From Bacillota bacterium (GTDB lineage Bacteria; Bacillota; UBA4882; UBA10575): DNA of 16,535 nt. Location of the stretch: NCBI GenBank assembly GCA_012521315.1, contig JAAYMP010000133.1:1-16535 (forward strand), read 5' to 3'. The notes beneath the pieces are model-generated. The model was not told where the DNA came from. It made no database searches and saw nothing but the letters and a program-made list of their open reading frames with translations. Shown here one piece after another: positions 1 to 5,936 of this stretch (within the stretch, counting starts at the first letter, position 1; each line of letters starts with the position of its first letter). The position numbers and the translations under genes were made by a program.

Positions 1-1
1 C

Positions 2-691
2 GGGGCCGATATCGTCGTCTATTCGGCCACCAAATTCATTGGCGGGCACGGCACTTCCCTCGGGGGAGTGATCATTGATTCCGGCCGCTTCGACTGGGCG
101 CAAGGCAACTTTCCTTTGCTCACCGAACCGGACCCCAGCTATCACGGGGTAAACTTTGTGGAAGCCGTTGGTAACAAAGCATTTATCGTGAAGGCCCGCG
201 TTGCCTTGATGCGAGATCTGGGGGCCACGCTTTCCCCCTTCAATTCCTTCTTATTCCTGCAAGGCTTGGAGACTTTGCACCTGCGGATGCCGCGCCATAG
301 CGAGAACGCCGTGCGGGTGGCCAGATTCCTGCAGACCCATCCGCAAGTCTCCTGGGTCAATTATCCCGGGCTCCCCGACAGTCCGCACTACGGCAAAGTC
401 CAAAAATATCTCCCCAACGGCGCCGGGGCGATTATCGGTTTTGGCGTCAAAGGCGGGATGGAGGCCGGGATCAAGTTTATCAACAACGTCAAACTCCTGT
501 CCCATTTGGCCAATATTGGCGATGCCAAGTCCCTCGTGATTCACCCGGCTTCCACCACGCACCAGCAGCTGACCGAGGCGGAACAACTGGCCACGGGGGT
601 GACCCCGGACTACATCAGGCTTTCGGTGGGGATTGAAAATGTCGAAGATATTCTGGCCGATCTGGACCAAGCCTTAAAGGCTACCGTCTGA
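2..691 (+). CDS. metY: O-acetylhomoserine sulfhydrylase, C-terminal part (5' end outside window)
   Basis: PLP-dependent enzyme of the Cys/Met metabolism family. MetY joins O-acetyl-L-homoserine with sulfide (or methanethiol) to make homocysteine (or methionine) in the cytoplasm. The frame is open from base 2, so the N-terminal part lies outside the window; 229 codons are visible before TGA. The PLP-lysine motif SATKFIGGHGTSLGG is at the very start (bases 23-67). It is followed by the MetY-typical segments GRFDW, PDPSYHGV, SPFNSFLFLQGLETLHLRM and HPASTTHQQL, the last near the substrate-binding arginine region IRLSVGIE. The motif set favours MetY over cystathionine gamma-synthase or MetZ. The first ATG in this frame (base 68) is internal and lies after the PLP lysine, so it is not the true start. 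The gene ends before a strong terminator at 829-898. Confidence 0.93.
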   Translation, partial: GADIVVYSATKFIGGHGTSLGGVIIDSGRFDWAQGNFPLLTEPDPSYHGVNFVEAVGNKAFIVKARVALMRDLGATLSPFNSFLFLQGLETLHLRMPRHSENAVRVARFLQTHPQVSWVNYPGLPDSPHYGKVQKYLPNGAGAIIGFGVKGGMEAGIKFINNVKLLSHLANIGDAKSLVIHPASTTHQQLTEAEQLATGVTPDYIRLSVGIENVEDILADLDQALKATV

Positions 692-764
692 AACAATCTG
701 AAAGCTTCTGAAACCGTCTGATGGCCGCGAAAGCGGTTCGGGTGACGACGCTTGGACGCGGCTT

Positions 765-805
765 GTTCAGAACAGGCGCCAAACGGGTTCAGGGTTCAGA
801 ACAGG
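765..805. repeat. 12-bp direct repeat GTTCAGAACAGG in the metY-azlC spacer
   Basis: GTTCAGAACAGG occurs at 765-776 and again at 794-805, a 29-bp period, with a partial copy (GGTTCAGG) at 786-793. Just upstream (687-719) the motif TCTGAAA or TCTGA recurs four times. No open frame, RNA motif or promoter is evident in 692-828. The repeats could be decayed local duplications or part of the metY 3' untranslated region. No function is assigned. Confidence 0.4.
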
Positions 806-828
806 TTCCGAACCACTAAAACGGATTG

Positions 829-898
829 CTCCTTTCCGGGAAGATGAGGCGGGATGAGCTTAAGATTATGGCAAGCCTCTTCCGGAAAGGAGTTTTTT
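829..898 (+). terminator. Rho-independent terminator after metY
   Basis: A perfect 11-bp inverted repeat, CTCCTTTCCGG (829-839) and CCGGAAAGGAG (882-892), is followed directly by six T residues (893-898). Inside it, GAGGC (846-850) pairs with GCCTC (875-879), which extends the stem with small bulges and shortens the terminal loop to about 24 nt. It most likely ends the metY transcript. A separate promoter lies downstream at 945-973, so it is unlikely to be an attenuator for azlC. I saw no T-box or other leader motif. Confidence 0.85.
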
Positions 899-944
899 AT
901 TCGGGAGGAAACGGTTTGGGCGGGGGAGGGATCGCTTCTGTAAC

Positions 945-973
945 TTGCCAAAAGATGTGGATTAATTTATGAT
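945..973 (+). promoter_or_regulatory. sigma-70/sigma-A type promoter for azlCD
   Basis: A -35 box TTGCCA (945-950) is separated by exactly 17 bp from a -10 box TATGAT (968-973). This lies about 50 bp upstream of the azlC start codon and downstream of the metY terminator. Both boxes are one mismatch from consensus. The -10 box overlaps an 11-bp tandem repeat (969-990) that may be a regulator site. Confidence 0.75.
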
Positions 974-990
974 AATACAATGATAATACA
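969..990. repeat. Tandem 11-bp repeat ATGATAATACA over the azlCD -10/start region
   Basis: ATGATAATACA is present twice head to tail (969-979, 980-990), one helical turn apart. Bases 978-993 also form an imperfect palindrome, CAATG...CATTG. The position over the -10 element and predicted transcription start suits an operator for a repressor, for example an amino-acid-responsive regulator. The regulator is not identifiable from this window. Confidence 0.45.
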
Positions 991-1022
991 TTGACCAGCT
1001 TGATTAGATTTCCGGGGAAAGG

Positions 1023-1757
1023 ATGAGGACAGTTAAGCGTGATGCTTTTTTAACGGGGATGAAGAACGGCCTGCCGATTGCCTTCGGTTACTTTCCGATT
1101 GCCGTCGCCTTTGGTTTGCTGGCGAAGGCCAACGGGTTACCCGCCGTAACGAGTATCCTCATGTCGGTGCTGGTTTTTGCCGGGGCCAGCCAATTTATTG
1201 CGGTCAATCTATGGGCGACCGGGACCGGGTGCGGGGAGATTGTCCTCACTACTTTTCTGGTGAATATGCGCCATTTTTTAATGAGTGCCACCTTAGCCCG
1301 GCGTCTGGGCTCGCAGCCGCCGAACGTAAAAGCGCTGATTGCCTTTGGCGTTACTGATGAGACCTTTGCGCTGTTGGCGATGGGGCCGGAGGATAACCGG
1401 GATCCCGGTTTTGTGGCGGGGGTGAATACCGCCGCTTATCTGGGCTGGGTTTTGGGGACCGCGGCCGGTTCCATGCTGGTCCGCGGGCTGCCGGCGCTTT
1501 TACAGTCCAGTATGGGGTTGGCCCTGTATGCGATGTTTATTGGGTTATTGGTGCCCGGACTGAAGGGTTCCAAGGCCAATTTGACTGTTGTCGGTTTGAC
1601 GCTGGGCTTGAGTGCGGTGGCGTCTTGGGGTCCGCCGTGGCTGACGGCGATCGGCAAAGGCTGGAAGATCATGATTATCACCGTGATCGCCTGTGCTTTG
1701 GGGGCGCTGCTCTTTCCCGGGGAGGAGGAGGGGGAGGGGGAGAAGGATGCCCAATAG
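1023..1757 (+). CDS. azlC: Branched-chain amino acid exporter large subunit, AzlC family
   Basis: 244-aa integral membrane protein of the AzlC (LIV-E) family, which works with the small AzlD subunit to export branched-chain amino acids or their analogues. Diagnostic stretches are the N-terminal LTGMKNGLPIAFGYFPIAVAFG, FAGASQFIAVNL (around residues 50-65) and VNMRHFLMSATLARRL (around 80-95), followed by GVTDETFAL. Several hydrophobic segments are seen, and the length is near the family norm of 230-250. The ATG start is supported by GGGGAAAGG (1014-1022), although the purine run abuts the codon. The 3' end carries a GGAGG-rich stretch that encodes Gly/Glu and also serves as the ribosome-binding region of azlD, which overlaps by 11 bp. 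Substrate is inferred from family membership. Confidence 0.9.
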   Translation: MRTVKRDAFLTGMKNGLPIAFGYFPIAVAFGLLAKANGLPAVTSILMSVLVFAGASQFIAVNLWATGTGCGEIVLTTFLVNMRHFLMSATLARRLGSQPPNVKALIAFGVTDETFALLAMGPEDNRDPGFVAGVNTAAYLGWVLGTAAGSMLVRGLPALLQSSMGLALYAMFIGLLVPGLKGSKANLTVVGLTLGLSAVASWGPPWLTAIGKGWKIMIITVIACALGALLFPGEEEGEGEKDAQ

Positions 1758-2052
1758 CCATTTGCTTCTGGTGCTGGGGATGGCGGCCGTGACGTATCTG
1801 CCGCGTTTATTGCCGATGCTTTTTATGTCGACGGATCGACTTCCCCCCGTGCTCAAACGGTTCTTTGATTTCGTCCCTTATGCCGTCTTAACGACCCTGA
1901 TCTTCCCTGAGATGCTTTTCTCGACCGCGCAGCCGGCTTCGGCCATCGCCGGCGGGCTGCTTGCCCTCCTTCTCGCCGCGCGCGGAAAGAGTCTTTTTCT
2001 GATCGTGGCCGGGGGGATTGGCGGGGTTTTCCTTTGGGAATTGCTGTTTTGA
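1747..2052 (+). CDS. azlD: Branched-chain amino acid exporter small subunit, AzlD family
   Basis: 101-aa small membrane protein, partner of AzlC. It has the AzlD pattern of a hydrophobic N-terminus with TYLPRLLPMLF, then LKRFFDFVPYAVLTTLIFPEML and a hydrophobic C-terminus; three to four membrane helices are expected. I chose the ATG at 1747, which overlaps the end of azlC, over an upstream in-frame ATG at 1693. The shorter product matches family size, and it is preceded by a long purine tract (AGGAGG-like sequence, 1719-1746) inside azlC. The overlap implies translational coupling and a fixed subunit ratio. The gene ends 185 bp before the DUF89 start. Confidence 0.9.
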   Translation: MPNSHLLLVLGMAAVTYLPRLLPMLFMSTDRLPPVLKRFFDFVPYAVLTTLIFPEMLFSTAQPASAIAGGLLALLLAARGKSLFLIVAGGIGGVFLWELLF

Positions 2053-2108
2053 CTACGGCCGGCGGCGCGGAAGACCCCATCTTGACCAACAACGGCCGTT
2101 GGCTAAAG

Positions 2109-2149
2109 GGCGGCGCTGGATCAGGCGGTAATGGACCAGGCGGCGCTGG
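2109..2149 (+). repeat. Gly-rich 15-bp tandem repeat upstream of the DUF89 gene
   Basis: GGCGGCGCTGG occurs at 2109-2119 and 2139-2149. Between them are two degenerate 15-bp units, GGATCAGGCGGTAAT (2118-2132) and GGACCAGGCGGCGCT (2133-2147). In the frame of the downstream DUF89 gene these would encode GxGGx units, and that frame has no stop back to 2034. The stretch could be an untranslated spacer, a relic, or an N-terminal extension of DUF89. I favour spacer, because the best ribosome-binding site is at 2224-2229. Confidence 0.4.
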
Positions 2150-2237
2150 CCAAGAGGAAATGAAGGTCAAGGGCACCGGTGTCATTGATGCGTGGCCGGA
2201 CCTTTGGGCGGAGACCGATGGAGAGGAGGATGCTTGG

Positions 2238-3098
2238 ATGGAAGTTTTTCTCGACTGTTTACCTTGCGTGCTGCGGCAGGTCTTGGAAGCCTCCCGTCTG
2301 GCGACGGACCGGTTTGACGTCCAGGAAGCGATCATGCAGGAAGCCACGGCGCTTCTGAGCGAATACCGCAAGTTCCGGAATGCGCCGGAGCTGGGTGGAA
2401 GGATGCACCAGATTGTGAAGAGACACACCGGAGTGCCCGATCCCTACCGGGAAGTTAAAGCGGAAAGTATCCGCGATGCTTTACAAGTCTATCCTTTTCT
2501 TGAGCGGTATCTGTCGGAACAGGTGGACCCTACGGAGCGGCTTTATTGGACGTTAAAGGTCGCCGCGACCGGGAATATTATCGACGCAGCCCTGGGAGAC
2601 CGCTCCGCCTGCCTGAAAAATTTTGAAGCGGAATTGGTGAAGCGGTTTGCCGTCTGTGATCTGGCCCGCTTCCAAAGGGAACTGGAGCAGGCAAAAAACT
2701 TGTTGATTATTGGGGACAATGCCGGTGAGACCGTCTTCGACCGTCTCTTAATGGCTTATTTGCCGGACCTTGAGATCATCTACGCCGTCCGGGGCGAACC
2801 GGTGATCAATGACGCCACCGTGGACGATGTCCGCGCTTCCGGATTCGACCCCCGGATTAAGGTGGTGTCGACTGGCGCCACGACCCCCGGGTTGATCCTG
2901 GAGGAGTGTACCGCGGAGTTCGTCACCCTGTTTTACCAGGCCGATTTGGTGATCAGCAAAGGGCAGGGCAACTTTGAAGCACTGCTGGACGAGGATGGCC
3001 GGGATCTCTTTTTCCTTTTGAAGGCCAAGTGTCCGCAGGTGGCTGCGATCCTGGGTGTTCAGGTTAACGACTATGTTTTTAAATGGCACGGCCGATAA
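2238..3098 (+). CDS. DUF89 / ARMT1-like metal-dependent damage-control phosphatase
   Basis: 286-aa cytoplasmic protein of the DUF89 family (bacterial/archaeal subfamily). These are metal-dependent phosphatases proposed to hydrolyse damaged or surplus phosphometabolites. Landmarks are the N-terminal CLPC pair (Cys7, Cys10), GDNAGETVFDRLL with metal-ligand candidates Asp160 and Asn161, VINDATVDDV with Asp192, and DLVISKGQGNFEAL containing Lys241. All expected core residues are present. The ATG at 2238 was chosen because AGGAGG (2224-2229) sits 8 nt upstream and the product then starts like the family (a short MxxFLDCLPC leader). The open frame extends upstream to 2034 through Gly-rich sequence, and an ATG at 2160 with a weaker site is an alternative. 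Substrate cannot be read from the sequence. Confidence 0.88.
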   Translation: MEVFLDCLPCVLRQVLEASRLATDRFDVQEAIMQEATALLSEYRKFRNAPELGGRMHQIVKRHTGVPDPYREVKAESIRDALQVYPFLERYLSEQVDPTERLYWTLKVAATGNIIDAALGDRSACLKNFEAELVKRFAVCDLARFQRELEQAKNLLIIGDNAGETVFDRLLMAYLPDLEIIYAVRGEPVINDATVDDVRASGFDPRIKVVSTGATTPGLILEECTAEFVTLFYQADLVISKGQGNFEALLDEDGRDLFFLLKAKCPQVAAILGVQVNDYVFKWHGR

Positions 3099-3156
3099 AC
3101 GGAGTCCTTCGGGGGAATAAATAAAAAGAAAGATTAAACAGGAGAAGAGGAAAAAA

Positions 3157-3621
3157 TTGTTACGGGACAAGTTAATCTTTGGCGCTTTGGCCGGGGTCGT
3201 TGCTGATCTGGTGATGAACATTCCCGAGTTAATCCTGTGGAAACTGGAGAATCTTGGCCACCCCCTCTTTCACCATGCGGGTAGTTTGCTTTTGCCACTG
3301 GAATTCGTCCATGAGAACTTCCTGGGCGCATTTTTAGGGTTTATTGCTGGTAAAGTTTACGGCGCTTTCCTTGGGATCGTCTTTATCGCGCTTCTGGTTT
3401 ATACCGGAGACCGTTACTCCCGAACAAAAGGCCTGATTTACGGGGCCTTTCTCTGGCTGGCTTCCTATAGCGGACTGGCGTCATTACCCATTGTTAAACT
3501 GAGCGCCCACCCGCGGACGCCCGTGGAAGTGTTCCTCTTTCTCCTCCTCCACCTCCTGTTTGGGTTTGCCCTTGGTGTTATAGCCCGGTGGTTTGACTGG
3601 CGACCAAAAACCCAGGTTTAA
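3157..3621 (+). CDS. Unnamed four-helix integral membrane protein
   Basis: 154-aa protein with a TTG start. A purine-rich site (GGAGAAGAGG, 3141-3150) lies 6 nt upstream, and no better ATG or GTG exists near it. Hydrophobic segments cover approximately residues 5-30, 50-85, 95-115 and 125-148. Polar landmarks are MNIPELILWK in the first third, DRYSRTKG between helices 2 and 3, and a basic/aromatic C-terminus (RWFDWRPK). Gly-Ala-Phe patterns (GAFLGF, GAFLGI, GAFLWL) recur. It resembles small conserved membrane proteins of Bacillota with no assigned function; I cannot name a family with confidence. It lies 58 bp after DUF89 on the same strand, so co-transcription is plausible. Confidence 0.75.
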   Translation: MLRDKLIFGALAGVVADLVMNIPELILWKLENLGHPLFHHAGSLLLPLEFVHENFLGAFLGFIAGKVYGAFLGIVFIALLVYTGDRYSRTKGLIYGAFLWLASYSGLASLPIVKLSAHPRTPVEVFLFLLLHLLFGFALGVIARWFDWRPKTQV

Positions 3622-3796
3622 TTGGGATGATTTTTTTTCTTCTGGTCACTAACAGGTAGACAATGAGCGATGAGGGGACGTTCAATAAGCCCAGGAGACC
3701 CCAGAGCCATGGGTTTTCACCGCGTTTGCGCGCGGCCCGGCCAAAATCGAAGGCGACAGAGAGTGCCGCCTGCAATGGAGAGCAGGAGAGGTCCAC
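3578..3796 (-). CDS. Possible small membrane protein or gene relic
   Basis: A 72-codon reading with GTG at 3796 (TTG at 3775 is an alternative). Its middle looks like a real small membrane protein: FGRAARKRGENPWLWGLLGLL followed by NVPSSLIVYLLVTRRKK. A basic/Gly/Asn-Pro-Trp segment leading into one hydrophobic helix with a positive tail is a common layout in short Bacillota proteins, and third-position GC in this part resembles coding DNA. Against it, neither start has a Shine-Dalgarno sequence, and the C-terminal 14 codons run antisense into the 3157-3621 gene. It may be a degraded gene that lost its 5' end. Confidence 0.35.
   Translation of the reverse strand: MDLSCSPLQAALSVAFDFGRAARKRGENPWLWGLLGLLNVPSSLIVYLLVTRRKKIIPIKPGFLVASQTTGL
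3611..3638 (+). terminator. Weak terminator-like element after the membrane protein gene
   Basis: A short stem CCCA (3611-3614) / TGGG (3623-3626), overlapping the stop codon, is followed after four bases by eight T residues (3631-3638). The stem is only about 4 bp, so efficiency is doubtful. The T-run also codes for lysines in the minus-strand reading. Confidence 0.25.
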
Positions 3797-3871
3797 AAAG
3801 GGATAAGGCCATAGTGAAACGGGGGAAGCAAAATCGGAAAACGCAGACGACGAAGGCGAGCCATCCTGGTT

Positions 3872-4816
3872 TTGTTGGTCTTTATCGTCTTCATTTTTAT
3901 TAACAATAGTTCCTTTTGGGTCGCCCCCACGCCCAAACCACCTTTTCTCGTTGCCCACCGGGGGGTTCACCAAACCTTTCCCCTGACCGGAATCCAATGG
4001 GACACCAATACGGCGGCGCGCATCAACCCGCCGGAACACGCCTATTTGGAGAACACCCTCCCCTCGATGGCGGCGGCTTTCGCGGCGGGGGCCGATCTGG
4101 TGGAGTTTGATCTCCAGTTGACCAAGGACGGACAGTTTGCGGTTTTCCACGACCACCGGCTGGACTACCGGACAAACGGCCAGGGCAGAATCGGGGATTA
4201 TACCATGGCGGAGCTAAAACTCCTTGACATTGGTTACGGCTATACCGCCGACGGGGGTAGAACTTTTCCCTTCCGGGGCACCGGGGTCGGACTGATGCCC
4301 TCCCTTGACGAGGTGTTGGCCGCCTTCCCCGAACGGTCGTTTTTGGTTCATCTGAGGAGTAACGAAGCGCAACTGGGCGCCCGGTTGGTTGAATACTTGC
4401 GCACGCTCCGGCCGGCGCAACTTGACCGTCTCGCCTTTTACGGGGAAGAGGTACCACTGGCCGCGCTCAAAATTGCCTTTCCCCGTTTGCGGGTAATGTC
4501 GAAACGGACCATTCTCCGCGCCGTCCTTTCCTATCAGGCGGTCGGCTGGACGGGTTATGTGCCGCCGGCGATGCGCAACACCCATCTGCACCTTCCCTTG
4601 CGTTATGCCCGCTGGCTTTGGGGATGGCCCCACCGGTTTCTAAAACGGATGGAAAGGGCCCATACCCGCATCGTCTTGGTGTTGGGGGATGGCCGCTGGT
4701 CGGAAGGGTTTGATACGGAAGAAGACCTGGCGTTGCTCCCGGCCAATTATGCCGGGGGAATCTGGACCAACCGGATTGAGCGGATTGGGCCCCTGATCAA
4801 GGGGGGAAGGAAATAA
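3872..4816 (+). CDS. Membrane-anchored glycerophosphodiester phosphodiesterase family protein, N-terminus probably displaced
   Basis: 314-aa GDPD-family protein (TIM barrel). The family hydrolyses glycerophosphodiesters to glycerol-3-phosphate and an alcohol. Catalytic and metal residues are intact: AHRG (His29, Arg30), LENT (Glu60), VEFD (Glu78, Asp80) and FHDH (His93). The long insert between HRG and ENT (HQTFPLTG...RINPPEHAYLENT) and DIGYGYTADGG mark a GDPD subgroup that I know mainly from Proteobacteria. Residues 2-17 form a membrane anchor. The first usable start in frame is TTG 3872, which has no good ribosome-binding site and sits inside the anchor. The upstream in-frame codons (from 3818) encode a Lys/Arg-rich run, but a TGA at 3815 closes that frame. 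A GTG at 3814 one frame away would give a perfect basic-plus-anchor N-terminus if one G of the G5 run (3821-3825) were absent. Confidence 0.8.
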   Translation: MLVFIVFIFINNSSFWVAPTPKPPFLVAHRGVHQTFPLTGIQWDTNTAARINPPEHAYLENTLPSMAAAFAAGADLVEFDLQLTKDGQFAVFHDHRLDYRTNGQGRIGDYTMAELKLLDIGYGYTADGGRTFPFRGTGVGLMPSLDEVLAAFPERSFLVHLRSNEAQLGARLVEYLRTLRPAQLDRLAFYGEEVPLAALKIAFPRLRVMSKRTILRAVLSYQAVGWTGYVPPAMRNTHLHLPLRYARWLWGWPHRFLKRMERAHTRIVLVLGDGRWSEGFDTEEDLALLPANYAGGIWTNRIERIGPLIKGGRK

Positions 4817-4843
4817 GTTCGCCTGCTGCCGGTGACGGCGTGA

Positions 4844-4875
4844 AAAAAGCAAGCCCACGAAAGAGCTTGCTTTTT
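4844..4875. terminator. Bidirectional terminator between convergent genes
   Basis: Perfect 11-bp inverted repeat AAAAAGCAAGC (4844-4854) / GCTTGCTTTTT (4865-4875) with a 10-nt loop. The A-run on one side and T-run on the other give a U-tract for transcripts from either direction. It ends both the phosphodiesterase gene (plus) and the ferritin-VIT1 gene (minus). Confidence 0.85.
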
Positions 4876-4918
4876 CTTTTGGTGTCAACATAAACGAAAA
4901 ATGGTCGGTTCCACAAGA

Positions 4919-5794
4919 TTAGATCTCGACCTGCAGGAAGAGGCGGAGGATAAGGCCGATGATGAAACTGAGGCCGGCCACGCCCAGGCTGATCAGGGTC
5001 ATCTCCAGAAAACGTGACCAGAAGGGCAAGTCCTTGGCAACGGCAATATAGTAGTTAAAAACCAGGATAATAACGATACCGATCGTCAACGTCAAAACCA
5101 GACTGAGGGAGTAATTGGTAGATAGCAAATAGGGTAAGATTAAAGCAAAGACCGTGATCAGATACGCCACCCAGGTATAGAGGGCGGACTTAAAGGCCTC
5201 GGCGGGCCGGCCGTCCCCGGCTTTGTTGGAGAGGTACTCGGAAGCGCCCATCGAAAAAGAAGCGGCGATCCCGGTGATCAAACCGGACAAAGCGGTTAAA
5301 CGGTTGTTTTGGAGCGCGAAAGTCAGCCCGGCCAAGGTTCCGGTCAGTTCGACCAGGGCGTCATTGAGCCCAAGCACGATCGAACTGACGTAATTGAGAC
5401 TCTCTTCTTCCAGCAGACCAAGGAGTTTATGCTCATGTTCCTGTTCGTCGCTGATGATTTGGGCGATTTCAGGGATCCGGTTACTTAGCTCTTGGTAATT
5501 CTCTTTGGCTTCTTTTTCGCCCATTTCCATCAGTTTGAGGCTGAAGGTAAGCCCGAAGAGCCGAGCACACCAGGAAAAGAAAAAGATCTTGAAACGGTTT
5601 GCTTTAACCTCCTTTTGCGTGTATTTGTGATAAACCTGATAATGGTGGAGTTCTTCCGCGGCGATCTTCTTGAGAATCTCCTGGTTGGTTGCGTTGGGTA
5701 CCATACGGGCCAGCCGTTGGTAGATATGGTACTCGGTCAGCTCGTTCTTTTGAAAAGCAATCAGCTTGTTTAGATGTTCGGCTTCCAAGTTCAT
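4919..5794 (-). CDS. Ferritin-like/VIT1 fusion: membrane iron (or Mn) transporter with N-terminal di-metal domain
   Basis: 291-aa protein. Residues 1 to about 140 form a rubrerythrin/ferritin-like helical domain with candidate di-iron ligands in ELTEY (Glu18/Glu21), EELHHY (Glu48, His51), KLMEMGEKEAKE (Glu90-Glu95) and DEQEHEHKLL (Glu119, His122). Residues from about 145 to the end form a VIT1/CCC1 membrane domain with ELTGTLAGLTFAL and the family hallmark MGASEYLS, then three further hydrophobic segments. VIT1/CCC1 proteins move Fe2+ or Mn2+ out of the cytosol, and ferritin-VIT1 fusions such as MbfA act as iron exporters in stress. The ATG at 5794 was chosen because AAGGAGG (5804-5810) lies 9 nt upstream and matches the expected N-terminus; an in-frame ATG at 5854 lies upstream of that site. 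It is divergent from the zinc-operon regulator. Confidence 0.88.
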   Translation of the reverse strand: MNLEAEHLNKLIAFQKNELTEYHIYQRLARMVPNATNQEILKKIAAEELHHYQVYHKYTQKEVKANRFKIFFFSWCARLFGLTFSLKLMEMGEKEAKENYQELSNRIPEIAQIISDEQEHEHKLLGLLEEESLNYVSSIVLGLNDALVELTGTLAGLTFALQNNRLTALSGLITGIAASFSMGASEYLSNKAGDGRPAEAFKSALYTWVAYLITVFALILPYLLSTNYSLSLVLTLTIGIVIILVFNYYIAVAKDLPFWSRFLEMTLISLGVAGLSFIIGLILRLFLQVEI

Positions 5795-5825
5795 ACTGTT
5801 CCGCCTCCTTTCGCCAACAGTAATA

Positions 5826-5854
5826 ATCTTAGCATAGTTTGACGCCAAAGGCAA
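5826..5854 (-). promoter_or_regulatory. Predicted promoter for the ferritin-VIT1 gene
   Basis: On the minus strand, TTGCCT (5854-5849) is followed after 17 bp by TAAGAT (5831-5826), each 4/6 to consensus. The predicted start would fall about 20 nt upstream of the AAGGAGG ribosome-binding site. It sits 26 bp from the -35 box of the divergent promoter. Confidence 0.5.
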
Positions 5855-5856
5855 TT

Positions 5857-5875
5857 TTCCCGTCTTTTACGGGAA
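5857..5875. promoter_or_regulatory. Inverted repeat between the two divergent promoters
   Basis: TTCCCGT (5857-5863) and ACGGGAA (5869-5875) form a perfect 7-bp inverted repeat with a 5-bp centre. It lies precisely between the -35 boxes of the leftward ferritin-VIT1 promoter and the rightward regulator/znu promoter. The position suits a shared operator or activator site. No regulator is assigned. Confidence 0.4.
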
Positions 5876-5880
5876 CAGGC

Positions 5881-5909
5881 TTGACAGTTTTTAAAAAGAA
5901 GGGCATAAT
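5881..5909 (+). promoter_or_regulatory. Near-consensus promoter for the regulator-znuACB operon
   Basis: TTGACA (5881-5886, perfect) and CATAAT (5904-5909, 5/6) are separated by exactly 17 bp. This would be a strong promoter unless repressed. The predicted start near 5916 is followed at once by the palindrome at 5920-5936. Confidence 0.85.
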
Positions 5910-5919
5910 TGGGGGGGAA

Positions 5920-5936
5920 GTATTACAAGGTAATAC
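5920..5936. promoter_or_regulatory. Putative operator palindrome GTATTAC-N3-GTAATAC
   Basis: A perfect 7-bp inverted repeat with a 3-bp centre (AAG) covers roughly +4 to +20 of the predicted transcript. Bound there, a repressor would block initiation or early elongation from the strong promoter. The first gene of the operon encodes a ribbon-helix-helix DNA-binding protein, so autoregulation is the obvious hypothesis. No other copy of this exact palindrome was noticed in the window. Confidence 0.6.

Noticed and set aside
692..1022. T-box or other amino-acid riboswitch ahead of azlC
   Set aside because: There is a terminator in the spacer, but no T-box AGGGTGG/ACCGCG core, and a separate promoter lies after the terminator, so it belongs to metY.
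1853..2428. 191-codon minus-strand open frame opposite azlD and the DUF89 start
   Set aside because: Compositionally biased (Ser/Pro/Arg), no ribosome-binding site seen, overlaps two recognisable genes.
3670..3903. 77-codon plus-strand open frame before the GDPD gene as an independent gene
   Set aside because: Arg/Gln-rich reading without motif; only its GTG at 3814 is of interest, as the probable original start of the GDPD protein.
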